Source: Deltaproteobacteria bacterium UBA796 (GTDB lineage: Bacteria; Myxococcota_A; UBA796). Taken from it: a stretch of 25,594 nucleotides of DNA. How positions within the stretch are numbered: position 1 is the first letter of the stretch; each line of letters begins with the position of its first letter. The stretch spans positions 1-25,594 of the forward strand of contig DBIS01000092.1 in NCBI GenBank assembly GCA_002296975.1, given 5' to 3'. Made by a program: the position numbers and the translations under genes. The notes beneath the pieces were generated by a model. The model ran no database searches, was not told the origin of the DNA, and saw only the letters and a list, made by a program, of their open reading frames with translations. This document shows positions 1 to 8,525 of this stretch, in pieces.

Positions 1-1182
1 GAGCAGGTGTACATCAACGACATTCGGATTCGCTTTGATGAGAGCGCCGAGAGCGGCCGGATGTTGGGCGTAGAGTTGATGCGGCACCGGATTGGTGGCA
101 TCACCATTCATGAGATGTTGAGCGAGGAAAATGTGCGGGCCATGGTTGAGGTATTTGCCCAAGAGCCCGACGAAAACACCCCGAGAACTGCGATTTCGAA
201 GGCGTTGATTGAACGAGGAATCGAGGGTGTCGAGCTTTTTGGGGTCTTTCGTTTTCGGGTGACGGGCGAAGCGTCCGTGCAGGCCGAAGGGTCCATGGGG
301 AACCAAAGTGAGCAAGAGGTGATCGCCATCGTCGACCGGGGTGCGGACTTGGTGGAGGACAGCCTGGACGCTTTGGGGGCGAACCGCATGCCGAACCCGT
401 TGCCGCTTCGCCGGGTGGTGACCGAAATCATCAAAGGCGGGCTCGGTGCTGAGGGGCTTTGGGACGACCCAGGGGCGGGCAATGAGTTTGGTGCTCATGT
501 GGTGCGTGTGGCACGGTTTTCTTTGGTGATTGGCTCTGCGCTGGGCTTGTCTGAAGAAGCGCTACAAGACCTGGGTGTGGCCGGGCTCTTTCACGATATG
601 GGCTACGGCGCGCGAGAAGGGGTGGTCGCTGCACAAGATGGAAAAGAAGCCCTGTCGGGTTTTGCTCCGCCATTTGAGCGCCATGCGGCGGCGGGAGGCC
701 GGTTGCTATTGCGTCAGCGGGGCTTTCACCCAGCCAAGATTCAGCGGATTTTGTCGACATTGGAGCATCATGACGACTTTGATTCCGAGAAGGGAACACC
801 CTCGCTTTTTGGTCGAATCATTCGGATAGCCGAGGACTTCGACAATCTGATTCGCAGCCGAGGTGGCGGGGTGAGCTCTACGGAGGCCCTGGAGATGATG
901 ATTCCCCATGGCGGGACCCGCTACGACCCTGATTTACTCCAAATCTTTGTGAACGCGATGGGCAAATATCCGCCAGGAACGATGATGCTTTTGGACGATG
1001 GCTCCATAGCGGTCAGCATAGGGGTGTGTCGCAACAAAGAGACCTTCGAAAAGCCGGTGGTGCGCATCGTTCGAGATGTCGGAGGCGATATGCCCGAGTC
1101 GGATGTGATCGTCGACTTGGCTTTGGGAGGCTCGGTGCGCTTGGTCTTGAACTCTCGGCCAGAGGGTCTCAAGCGGGTTTAA
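1..1182 (+). CDS. HD-GYP-like metal-dependent phosphohydrolase domain protein, 5' truncated by the window edge
   Basis: The frame is open from base 1, and the first possible start (GTG at 7) lies inside what looks like a conserved segment (VYINDIRIR), so the true start is probably upstream. Numbering from that GTG, an N-terminal region of about 140 residues precedes an HD domain of about 200 residues. Its metal ligands are visible: H164, the HD pair H196-D197, H226, H254-H255 and D277/D279. The tail (YDP, then PPGT with L-D-D-G) matches the usual end of HD-GYP domains. The GYP triplet normally following the HHE motif is absent; the sequence there is HHDDFDSEKG. HD-GYP proteins hydrolyse cyclic di-GMP, but without GYP the substrate here is uncertain. 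A signalling role is inference; the HD fold is well supported. Confidence 0.8.
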   Translation, partial: EQVYINDIRIRFDESAESGRMLGVELMRHRIGGITIHEMLSEENVRAMVEVFAQEPDENTPRTAISKALIERGIEGVELFGVFRFRVTGEASVQAEGSMGNQSEQEVIAIVDRGADLVEDSLDALGANRMPNPLPLRRVVTEIIKGGLGAEGLWDDPGAGNEFGAHVVRVARFSLVIGSALGLSEEALQDLGVAGLFHDMGYGAREGVVAAQDGKEALSGFAPPFERHAAAGGRLLLRQRGFHPAKIQRILSTLEHHDDFDSEKGTPSLFGRIIRIAEDFDNLIRSRGGGVSSTEALEMMIPHGGTRYDPDLLQIFVNAMGKYPPGTMMLLDDGSIAVSIGVCRNKETFEKPVVRIVRDVGGDMPESDVIVDLALGGSVRLVLNSRPEGLKRV

Positions 1183-1227
1183 CTAAAGCGGCGCGTCAAT
1201 CGTCCGTTTGAGAGGTTGAAACCCGCT
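1172..1227. repeat. inverted repeat between the HD-domain gene and the CMP-sugar synthetase gene
   Basis: The last codons and stop of the HD-domain gene hold AGCGGGTTTAAC (1172-1183), and 1215-1227 reads GTTGAAACCCGCT. These pair perfectly over nine bases (AGCGGGTTT with AAACCCGCT) and by three more after a one-base bulge. The loop is about 31 bases. No T-run follows, so it is not a classic intrinsic terminator. It could be a factor-assisted stop, an RNA-stabilising element or chance. Confidence 0.4.
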
Positions 1228-1258
1228 CGCGCTTGGCCTGAGGGGGCTTGGAGCGTGT

Positions 1259-1990
1259 GTGGAAAGATTGACGGCGAGCGCAAATAGGCGAGGCGGCTTT
1301 GTGGCCATCGTGCCCATGCGTGGGGGGTCGAAAGGCCTTGTGGGTAAGAACCTACGGGTTTTAGCCGGGTCACCTTTGTACGCTCACGCGATCAATACCG
1401 CGATCGCTGCGGGGGCCGCCAGGGTGCTTATCTCGACGGACATCGAGCCTGTGCTTGCGGCAGAACATCCACGGTCGGTCTCGGCGATTCACCGTCCTGC
1501 CCATCTCTCCACCGATGACGCCACCATGTCGGATGTCTTGCTTCATGTGCTAGACCCAAAAACTGGCCTCGATATCGATGAATGGACCACCATCGTCTTG
1601 CTTCAGCCAACATCTCCTTTGCGTTCAGTTGGGGATGTGCATGCCACTGTCGCTCGACTTGAGCAATCCGATATCGATTTGGCCATGACGGTGGTGGAGG
1701 CCGACAAAGGCGCGCTCAAGTATGGCGCTGTGGTCGATGGGCGGTTTGAGCCCTTGGCTGAGCCCTCCTATTGCTTTGCTAATCGTCAGACATTGCCCGA
1801 AGTTTATCGTCCTAATGGGGCTGTGTACGCATTTAAGGCAGGCTGGTTTTTAAAAAATGGTGGATTTGTGACGGAACGGATTGGGGCAGTTCAGATGCCA
1901 GCAGAACGTTCGGTAGATGTGGATTGTATCCAGGATTTTGATCGGGCAGCAGGGTTGTTGTTGCTGCGCAATCGTGAGGGGGCAGCATGA
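1259..1990 (+). CDS. neuA: acylneuraminate (nonulosonate) cytidylyltransferase
   Basis: This enzyme transfers CMP from CTP to a nonulosonic acid, making the activated donor sugar. At 243 residues it is the usual size for a single-domain NeuA/LegF. The nucleotide-binding loop PMRGGSKGLVGKN is at residues 19-31, close to the family consensus P-A-R-G-G-S-K-G-x-x-x-K-N. A second family signature, LLQPTSPLRS, is at about 114-123. The GTG start at 1259 is supported by GGAG at 1250-1253, five bases upstream. The stop overlaps the ATG of the synthase gene (ATGA), indicating translational coupling. The sequence does not settle whether the substrate is neuraminic, legionaminic or pseudaminic acid. The gene symbol denotes the family. 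Confidence 0.88.
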   Translation: MERLTASANRRGGFVAIVPMRGGSKGLVGKNLRVLAGSPLYAHAINTAIAAGAARVLISTDIEPVLAAEHPRSVSAIHRPAHLSTDDATMSDVLLHVLDPKTGLDIDEWTTIVLLQPTSPLRSVGDVHATVARLEQSDIDLAMTVVEADKGALKYGAVVDGRFEPLAEPSYCFANRQTLPEVYRPNGAVYAFKAGWFLKNGGFVTERIGAVQMPAERSVDVDCIQDFDRAAGLLLLRNREGAA

Positions 1991-3015
1991 AGATTGGCAA
2001 CCGGGAAGTGTCGGCGGAACACCCACCCTTGGTGATCGCCGAGATCGGTATCAACCATGGTGGCGATTTGGACGTTGCCAAGCATATGGTCCGTTGTGCC
2101 CATGGCGCTGGCTGTGAAATCGTCAAGCATCAGACCCACTTCATCGAAGATGAAATGACCGAAGAAGCGAAGTCTATTTTTCCGCCCAATGCCGATGTAT
2201 CGATTTGGGACGTGATGGAACGGTGCGCGCTGAGCGCCGATGATGAACGCTCACTCAAGGCCTACACCGAATCCCTGGGCATGATTTACATCTCGACGCC
2301 CTTTTCACGCAAGGCCGCTGACTTTCTGAATGATATCGATGTTCCCGCCTTTAAAATCGGCTCTGGCGAGGCGGACAACCTGCCGCTTATTCGGCATATC
2401 GCTGCGTTTGGAAAGCCCATCATTATGTCGACCGGCATGCAAACCATCGAGAGTCTTCGCCCATCGGTGGCCATATTGGAGGCGAGCGGCGTGGATTACG
2501 CCCTTTTGGAGTGCACCAACCTGTACCCATCTCCCCCAGAGATCGTGTCCTTACGTGGTGTAAAAGACCTTGCCGAGGCATTCCCCGGCGCTTTGGTGGG
2601 CTTCTCCGACCATTCGATTGGACCTCAAATGGCCCTCGCTGCTGTGGCTTTGGGGGCTGTCGTCGTCGAACGACACTTCACCGACAGTCGCTACCGAGTA
2701 GGGCCGGATATTTCCTGTTCGATGGATCCGGCTGAGCTGAAGTTTTTGATTGACCGCTCTCGTGAAATTCACGTGGCCTTGCACAACCCCAAGCGCCGAA
2801 CTGCACCAGAGGAAGATGTGTATCGATTTGCCCGAGCGTCGATCGTCGCAGACCGAGACATTCCTGCCGGGACGGTCATCACTGAGGCCGATATTTGGGC
2901 GAGGCGCCCGGGTTCGGGGGCGATTGCTGGGTATGAGTTTGATGCGGTGGTGGGCAAACAGTTGTTGGTCGCCAAGCGTCGAAATCAACAGCTTGATTGG
3001 TCGGATTTCGCATGA
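1987..3015 (+). CDS. neuB: N-acetylneuraminate synthase family protein (NeuB-type nonulosonate synthase)
   Basis: It condenses an N-acylated hexosamine with phosphoenolpyruvate to make a nine-carbon nonulosonic acid. The 342-residue protein has the usual order: an N-terminal TIM barrel (AEIGINHGG at about 18-26, KIGSGEADNLPLI near 122-134, STGMQ near 149, GFSDHSIG near 211, ERHFT near 233) and a C-terminal SAF antifreeze-like domain from about 275 (ARASIVADRDIPAG and following). A G-rich ribosome-binding stretch (GAGGGGG) lies just before the ATG. Start and stop overlap both neighbours by four bases (ATGA). NeuB, LegI and PseI share all these motifs, so the exact product is open. The cysteine-threonine segment ECTNLYPSPPE corresponds to the HCTTxYPxP segment of relatives. 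Confidence 0.9.
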   Translation: MKIGNREVSAEHPPLVIAEIGINHGGDLDVAKHMVRCAHGAGCEIVKHQTHFIEDEMTEEAKSIFPPNADVSIWDVMERCALSADDERSLKAYTESLGMIYISTPFSRKAADFLNDIDVPAFKIGSGEADNLPLIRHIAAFGKPIIMSTGMQTIESLRPSVAILEASGVDYALLECTNLYPSPPEIVSLRGVKDLAEAFPGALVGFSDHSIGPQMALAAVALGAVVVERHFTDSRYRVGPDISCSMDPAELKFLIDRSREIHVALHNPKRRTAPEEDVYRFARASIVADRDIPAGTVITEADIWARRPGSGAIAGYEFDAVVGKQLLVAKRRNQQLDWSDFA

Positions 3016-4196
3016 CTTTTAAAGTGAAATCAGCCAGACCTGAGGCCAAAAAGGTCCTGTTTGTGACCGGTACCCGAGCAGATTTTGGGAAGATGAAGCC
3101 ATTGGCGCTCGCGGCGGTTTCTGCCGGACATAAAGTCACCTTCTTTGTGACCGGAATGCACATGCTTCGGCGGTATGGGTTGACCAAAATCGAGGTTGCT
3201 CAAGTCGAAGGCGTCAGTCGGTCTGAGTTTGTTAACCAGCGCGAAGGCGACTCTCAGGACCGAATTTTAGCGGAGACGATTTCTGGGTTCTCCGCATATA
3301 TTGCAGAGGAACGCCCGGATTTGGTGGTGGTTCATGGCGACCGGGTCGAGGCCCTCGCCACCGCACTGGTGTGCGCGATTAACTATGTTCGTTGTGTACA
3401 TGTGGAGGGTGGAGAAGTTTCCGGCACCATCGACGAGGTTTATCGTCATTGCAATACCAAATTGTGTACGGCACACTTGGTGAGTTCGGTCGATGCGGCA
3501 AGGCGGGTTGTCCGACTGGGCGAGACGCCACAAAGTGTATTTGTCATGGGCTCGCCTGAGCTTGATGCGCACAGCAAGCCCTCGGGTGTCACCATTGAGA
3601 GCGTACGCGAACGGTATGAGATTCCGTGGGACGATTATGGCATCGCGATTTTACATCCGGTCACATCAGAATCCGACACCATGTCAGCACAGGCTCAGGC
3701 CATGTTCGGCACCCTCGCGGCGTCGGGGCGGCGATTTGTGGTGATAGCGCCCAATAATGACCCGGGTAGCGCGTCGATTTTTGATGTGCTGGAAAAGCTC
3801 CCTTCTTCCCATTTTCGCGTGATACCAAGCATGCGATTTTCGTATTTTTCAGAGTTGATGCGCCATGCAGGAGTGATGGTGGGCAACAGCTCTGCTGGGG
3901 TGCGAGAAGCGCCGTTTTTAGGGGTACCCAGCCTCGATATCGGGACCCGCCAGACCAATCGCTCTATCGCGCGCTCGATTACCACCGCTCAGGCCTCAGA
4001 TAGCGCCACAATTCGGCATTTTCTCGACAAAAATTGGGGGCAACGATTTTCCCCCGACACAGCTTTTGGTGCAGGCAGTGCCGCAGAGCGTTTTGTAGAA
4101 ATTCTCAACGGCGAAGCGCTGTGGGCCCTGCCCAAGCAAAAACAGTTTTTCGACGGCGAGCCTGCGTCCCAAGCGGCCTCTCAGGTGGCCAGCTAA
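3012..4196 (+). CDS. neuC: UDP-N-acetylglucosamine 2-epimerase, hydrolysing type (NeuC/LegG family)
   Basis: It releases UDP and epimerises a UDP-HexNAc to the free 2-epimer, which the NeuB-type synthase then uses. The 394-residue product shows the expected motifs in order: TGTRADFGKMKP near residue 20, VVHGDRVEALA near 108, HVEGGEVSGTIDE near 130, GSPELDAH near 180, and GNSSAGVREA then GVPSLDIGTRQ near 295-320. The start chosen is ATG at 3012, whose last bases overlap the synthase stop (ATGA); an upstream TTG in the same frame is less likely. With the two preceding genes it forms a three-enzyme set ending in a CMP-nonulosonate. Its stop overlaps the stop of the opposing crotonase gene. Confidence 0.9.
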   Translation: MTFKVKSARPEAKKVLFVTGTRADFGKMKPLALAAVSAGHKVTFFVTGMHMLRRYGLTKIEVAQVEGVSRSEFVNQREGDSQDRILAETISGFSAYIAEERPDLVVVHGDRVEALATALVCAINYVRCVHVEGGEVSGTIDEVYRHCNTKLCTAHLVSSVDAARRVVRLGETPQSVFVMGSPELDAHSKPSGVTIESVRERYEIPWDDYGIAILHPVTSESDTMSAQAQAMFGTLAASGRRFVVIAPNNDPGSASIFDVLEKLPSSHFRVIPSMRFSYFSELMRHAGVMVGNSSAGVREAPFLGVPSLDIGTRQTNRSIARSITTAQASDSATIRHFLDKNWGQRFSPDTAFGAGSAAERFVEILNGEALWALPKQKQFFDGEPASQAASQVAS

Positions 4197-4885
4197 CCAC
4201 TGAACTTTGCGTATAAGATCGCCTGAGCTTCACGCTCGTCTCTCAATGACCGATCTTCAGCCGCTGTATTGATGATTCGCTTTGCGGCAGCCTGGGCCTC
4301 GGCTGGTCGCGCTTTGATCGCCTTCGCCCATTGGGTGGCGGTGCCCATCGGGTCATCTCCGCCGTCGACACCCAAGCCCCAAGCCACTGCTTGGGTGGCT
4401 GAAATCTCACCGCCGCCTAAAATTATGGTCTTGGCGATGGCTTCACCCAACATGGCGGGCAACCGGGTGCATCCACCGGCTGCGGGGATGATTCCCAAGC
4501 TCGTTTCTGGCAGGCGAAATACAGCATCTGCGCCGATGACCCGGAGGTCGGTAGCCAGGGCCAACTCACACCCTCCTGCGATTGCAGAACCCTCGACCAC
4601 GGCTATGGATATGGCCGCGCTTCGGGCGATTCCGCTAAAGACCGCCTGACTGCGTAGGTTTTTAGCATCCGCCGGTGAGGCCATTTTGAGCGCGTCCAGG
4701 TCTGCGCCAGCACAGAAAAACCGGGGGTGGGCGGATGCGATGACGATCACCGGGCAGGTGGTGGCCAGGCGAGCAAAGTCTGATGCGAGTGCGTCGAGAT
4801 GCACCCGATCGTAGGCGTTGGCTTTTTCGGGGCGATCAATAAAAATATGACCGATGCCGTTAATAATTTTAGATTGAATGGACAT
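4193..4885 (-). CDS. enoyl-CoA hydratase/isomerase (crotonase) family protein
   Basis: This is a 230-residue crotonase-fold protein, typically acting on acyl-CoA thioesters. The oxyanion-hole segments are visible (FCAGADLDALK near 55-65 and IAGGCELAL near 102-110). Both glutamates used by hydratases are present: the E of GGCELAL and the E of PETSLGIIPAAGG. That supports hydratase-type chemistry. I chose ATG at 4885 because GAGG sits four bases upstream and because a longer start at 4933 would run into the divergent leucyltransferase gene. It is slightly short for the family (about 255-260). It stands alone on the minus strand between two plus-strand operons. Its substrate cannot be read from the sequence. 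Confidence 0.85.
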   Translation of the reverse strand: MSIQSKIINGIGHIFIDRPEKANAYDRVHLDALASDFARLATTCPVIVIASAHPRFFCAGADLDALKMASPADAKNLRSQAVFSGIARSAAISIAVVEGSAIAGGCELALATDLRVIGADAVFRLPETSLGIIPAAGGCTRLPAMLGEAIAKTIILGGGEISATQAVAWGLGVDGGDDPMGTATQWAKAIKARPAEAQAAAKRIINTAAEDRSLRDEREAQAILYAKFSG

Positions 4886-4925
4886 GAAGCCTCGTCGAAT
4901 GCGGCTCAACGGATCATAATCGACC

Positions 4926-5633
4926 ATGGACAAACGTGAACAGTTGGTGCACGACGCCGAGGAGGATTGCCCCTACCTGAATGGGCAAGTGGCGCGGATG
5001 CCGCTGCGTTGGCAGATGCGGGGTCTATCCGGTGAAGAGTTGGATGCATCTTTGGCCCAGGGTGATCGTCGGGTGGGGCGAATGCTCTATCGCACCCAGT
5101 GCCCGACCTGTTCTGCCTGTGAACCGCTGCGGGTATTGGTTCAAGACTTCAAGCCCTCCAAGTCTCAGCGGCGGGTGTGGCGCAAAAACCAAGATATAAA
5201 AGTGACCGTCGGCCCAGCGGTGTTTTCAGAAGAGCGTCTCAAGCTGTACAACCGGCACAAAGTGGAGCGTGGTTTATCCCGGGATGGAAAAATGATGACC
5301 CAAGAGGGCTATGAGGGCTGGTTTCTGCGCTCTTGTGCCGACACGGTCGAACTTTGTTTTGAGTTGGACGGTCGGTTGGCGGGCGTGAGCATCGTTGATG
5401 TCGGTGCCCGTGATAGCTCCAGCGTTTACCATTATTTCGATCCCGAGCTCGCGAATCGGTCGATGGGGACGTTTTCTGTCTTGGTCGAGCTGGCTTGGAG
5501 CCGAAGCCGAGGGGGTAGGCATCACTATTTGGGCCTGTATGTGAACGATTGCGATCGGCTCAACTATAAATCCCGCTTTGGACCCAACGAGCGTCGGGTG
5601 GACGGCGGTTGGGTGGGTGAACCGAATGTCTAA
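4926..5633 (+). CDS. bpt: aspartate/glutamate leucyltransferase (Bpt/ATE family)
   Basis: It transfers leucine from Leu-tRNA to proteins with N-terminal Asp or Glu, marking them for ClpS/ClpAP degradation (bacterial N-degron pathway). The 235-residue product has the N-terminal ATE region with CPYLNGQ (C15) and the cysteine cluster QCPTCSACEPLRV (C59, C62, C65), then PSKSQRRVWRKN. The C-terminal GNAT-like half includes VYHYFDPELANRSMGTFSVL and YLGLYV. The cysteines needed for the metal or redox centre in the family are present. No clear ribosome-binding site precedes the ATG. It starts a tight plus-strand run: the next gene starts eight bases before this one ends. Confidence 0.9.
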   Translation: MDKREQLVHDAEEDCPYLNGQVARMPLRWQMRGLSGEELDASLAQGDRRVGRMLYRTQCPTCSACEPLRVLVQDFKPSKSQRRVWRKNQDIKVTVGPAVFSEERLKLYNRHKVERGLSRDGKMMTQEGYEGWFLRSCADTVELCFELDGRLAGVSIVDVGARDSSSVYHYFDPELANRSMGTFSVLVELAWSRSRGGRHHYLGLYVNDCDRLNYKSRFGPNERRVDGGWVGEPNV

Positions 5634-5925
5634 AAAACGACCGCCGTGCGCAGGATTGTGGAACACCCCGATGGTCCAGGTCAATGGCGATGTGACCACC
5701 TGTTGTTTAGACGAAGGCCTAGAGAATGTGGTCGGCAACATGACCAAAAATACACTTGGCGAGATCTGGTATGGTTCGACCATGAACCGTTGGCGGCTGG
5801 CCCATGCGGAGGGTCGCTTCGCGGATTCAGGGCCTCTGTGTACCCGATGTAATTGGCGTTCGGCGGGTGCTTACCCAGAAGACAAGCTTAAAGCTTGGGT
5901 CGAAGCTTTTAAGAGAAAGGGTTAG
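5626..5925 (+). CDS. stand-alone SPASM-type iron-sulfur domain protein (no radical SAM core)
   Basis: This 99-residue protein consists almost only of a SPASM-like cysteine domain: C8 in PCAGLW, C26-C27 in DVTTCC, and C72/C75 in LCTRCNW. In radical SAM enzymes this domain binds auxiliary 4Fe-4S clusters. It closely resembles residues 267-334 of the intact enzyme at 11257-12327 (CAG-x-W, DG/NG-x-VTTC, LEN-x-VG, W-x-G-x-TM-x-R). No CX3CX2C radical SAM motif or barrel is present, and the preceding DNA codes for Bpt in another frame, so this is not a sequencing truncation. The start is ATG at 5626, overlapping Bpt by eight bases. The core-only enzyme at 9377-10135 is a plausible partner; that pairing is inference. 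Confidence 0.75.
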   Translation: MSKKRPPCAGLWNTPMVQVNGDVTTCCLDEGLENVVGNMTKNTLGEIWYGSTMNRWRLAHAEGRFADSGPLCTRCNWRSAGAYPEDKLKAWVEAFKRKG

Positions 5926-5950
5926 TCACAACTCGTTCAAATGTGAGCCC

Positions 5951-6708
<758 letters not shown>

Positions 6709-6712
<4 letters not shown>

Positions 6713-7479
6713 TTCGCAAGCTTTGGGCCTTGGCGCACAACACTTTCAGAGAAGCTGTTCGCGACCGAATTTTATATTCCATCCTGTTTTTTGCTGTGGG
6801 TGTCATCGCCTTGAGCCTGGTCACCCAAGAGATAACGGTCGGTGATCGAGACAAGGTAGTGCGCAGCGTTGGGCTTGGCGCCGTTGCGGCCTTTGGCTCG
6901 ATTATGTCGATGTTTTTGGGCATCAGCCTGGTCTGGGGTGAGGTCGAAAAAAAGACCGTGTACACCATTCTTAGCAAGCCGATCAGCCGTTGGATGTTTG
7001 TCTTGGGTAAGTACCTGGGCATGATGATGACCTTGAGTGTGGTGGTGGCCATCATGGGTTTGGTCTACACCGTGTTGTTGAGCGCCCAGCAGACCTTTCC
7101 CCCAGCCATCGTCTATGTGTCGATGGGTTTGTTGATGGTCGAGTTGATGTTGCTCACCAGTTGGGCCACCCTCTTTTCGACCTACTCCGCACCGACAACC
7201 GCCGCAGGCTTCACCCTAGCCGTCTTTGTTATCGGACATTTGGCCGACGATATATGGCTGTATGGTAGCCAACTTGAAAGCCCAGCGGCCCGCGCGATTG
7301 CCAGGGCGTTGTACTGGGTTTTGCCCAATTTCGAGATGTTCAATATTCGGGCGCAGGCGGTTCATGAGATGGCCATCCCTTGGCCAGTGGTTGTCGGCGG
7401 TTTGGGCTATGGTTTGATGTACTCAGCGGGGGTCCTGTGTTGTGCCATGTGGGTTTTTGAGCGGCGCGACCTGAAGTGA
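6709..7479 (+). CDS. ABC-2 type transporter, permease subunit
   Basis: A 256-residue integral membrane protein with about six hydrophobic segments (near residues 20-40, 58-76, 103-126, 136-158, 165-180 and 228-248). The N-terminal cytoplasmic stretch ALAHNTFREAVRDRILYSI and the EKKTVYTILSKPISRW motif are typical of ABC-2 permeases paired with the ATPase type encoded just upstream. The GTG start overlaps the ATPase stop (GTGA), so the two subunits are coupled. Its own stop overlaps the next gene's GTG. The exported substrate cannot be told from sequence. Polysaccharide, lipid or peptide are all possible. Confidence 0.87.
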
Positions 7480-8525
7480 AGGCGCCCCTCCCTTGGGTGG
7501 ATCTATCGGTGGGCCTGGCAAATGCTACGGTTCGGGCGGCAGTGGACCGGGTGTTGGGCTGTGGCTTGCTTGTGGGTGGCGAAGAGGTGGCGGGCTTGGA
7601 GGCTGAGGTCTCCGCTTGGTTCGGGCGTGAGTACGGGGTCGCGGTGTCTTCGGGGACCATGGCCTTGGAGCTGGGTTTGGCGGCCATGGGGCTTGGCCCT
7701 GGAGATGAGGTGATCGTGCCTGCCGTCAGCTTTGTGGCCACCCTTGGTGCCGTGCTCAGGGTTGGCGCCACCCCAGTCGTGGTCGATGTCCGGGCCGATG
7801 GGCCATGGATCGACCAAGCGGCAGTGCGGGCGGCTTGCTCTTCCAAAACAGCCGCGATTATTCCGGTGCATTTATTTGGGGTGGCGGCTCGGCTGGAGGG
7901 AGGCAATGTGCCCGTGCTCGATGACGCATGCCAAGCGGTCGCACCCGGGGGGCCCTCTTTCGGCTTGTGCACAGCCCTCAGCTTTTATCCGACCAAGGTT
8001 TTGGGGGGCTTGGGTGAGGGTGGCATGGTGCTCACCGATGATGCTGCCCTCGCAAAGCGTCTCACCGCGATGCGCCAACATGGCTCGGATCACACCGGTC
8101 GGGTGGTCGAGGTTGGGGGCACCAACGGTCGTTTGGATGCCGTCTCCGCGGCTGTACTTCGGGCCCGGATGCCGCTGATGGAAAGTGAGTTGGCCCGCCG
8201 GTCAGAGATCGCCAAGGCCTACGATGCAGTGGTGGGTGGATATGCCTTGAGGCGCCCGACCGACACCACCATGTCCACTTATGTTTTGCTGCACCCCCAG
8301 CGCGAGGCCGTCCGTGAATCTTTGGCCGGGGCGGGCATTCCATCTGCGGTGTATTATCCTTGGCTTGTGCATGATCATCCCGCCATTCGTGACCGTGTTT
8401 TGGTGCCAAGCCCATTGCTAAACGCCACCGAATACTGTTCGCAGACTTTGGCCTTACCGTGCCACGGCGGCTTGAGTGATGACGATGTTGCCCGGGTTGT
8501 CCACGCCCTACAGGTCGCCTTATGA
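7476..8525 (+). CDS. DegT/DnrJ/EryC1/StrS family PLP-dependent sugar aminotransferase
   Basis: These enzymes aminate keto-sugars, usually nucleotide-linked, in glycan and antibiotic pathways. The 349-residue protein has SSGTMALELGL (59-69), the PLP-contacting aspartate in DDACQA (about D150) and the Schiff-base lysine K174 in FYPTKVLGG, followed by GEGGMVLTDD. Length is a little under the usual 360-390 residues. The GTG start at 7476 overlaps the permease stop and needs no separate promoter. Presence near a nonulosonate module suggests an amino-sugar role, for example LegC-like, but a convergent crotonase gene separates them and no matching dehydratase is in the window. Substrate is inference. 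Confidence 0.87.
   Translation: MKAPLPWVDLSVGLANATVRAAVDRVLGCGLLVGGEEVAGLEAEVSAWFGREYGVAVSSGTMALELGLAAMGLGPGDEVIVPAVSFVATLGAVLRVGATPVVVDVRADGPWIDQAAVRAACSSKTAAIIPVHLFGVAARLEGGNVPVLDDACQAVAPGGPSFGLCTALSFYPTKVLGGLGEGGMVLTDDAALAKRLTAMRQHGSDHTGRVVEVGGTNGRLDAVSAAVLRARMPLMESELARRSEIAKAYDAVVGGYALRRPTDTTMSTYVLLHPQREAVRESLAGAGIPSAVYYPWLVHDHPAIRDRVLVPSPLLNATEYCSQTLALPCHGGLSDDDVARVVHALQVAL

Noticed and set aside
4886..4933. Longer start for the crotonase gene at 4933
   Set aside because: The extra residues would overlap the divergent leucyltransferase gene, while GAGG precedes the ATG at 4885.
5804..5950. In-frame 49-codon upstream extension of the ABC ATPase
   Set aside because: It overlaps the SPASM gene and the standard ATPase N-terminus begins at the ATG at 5951.
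7340..7972. A 210-codon open frame on the minus strand opposite the permease and aminotransferase genes
   Set aside because: Its product is Pro/Ser/Thr-rich and low in complexity, and it spans two well-supported genes on the other strand.
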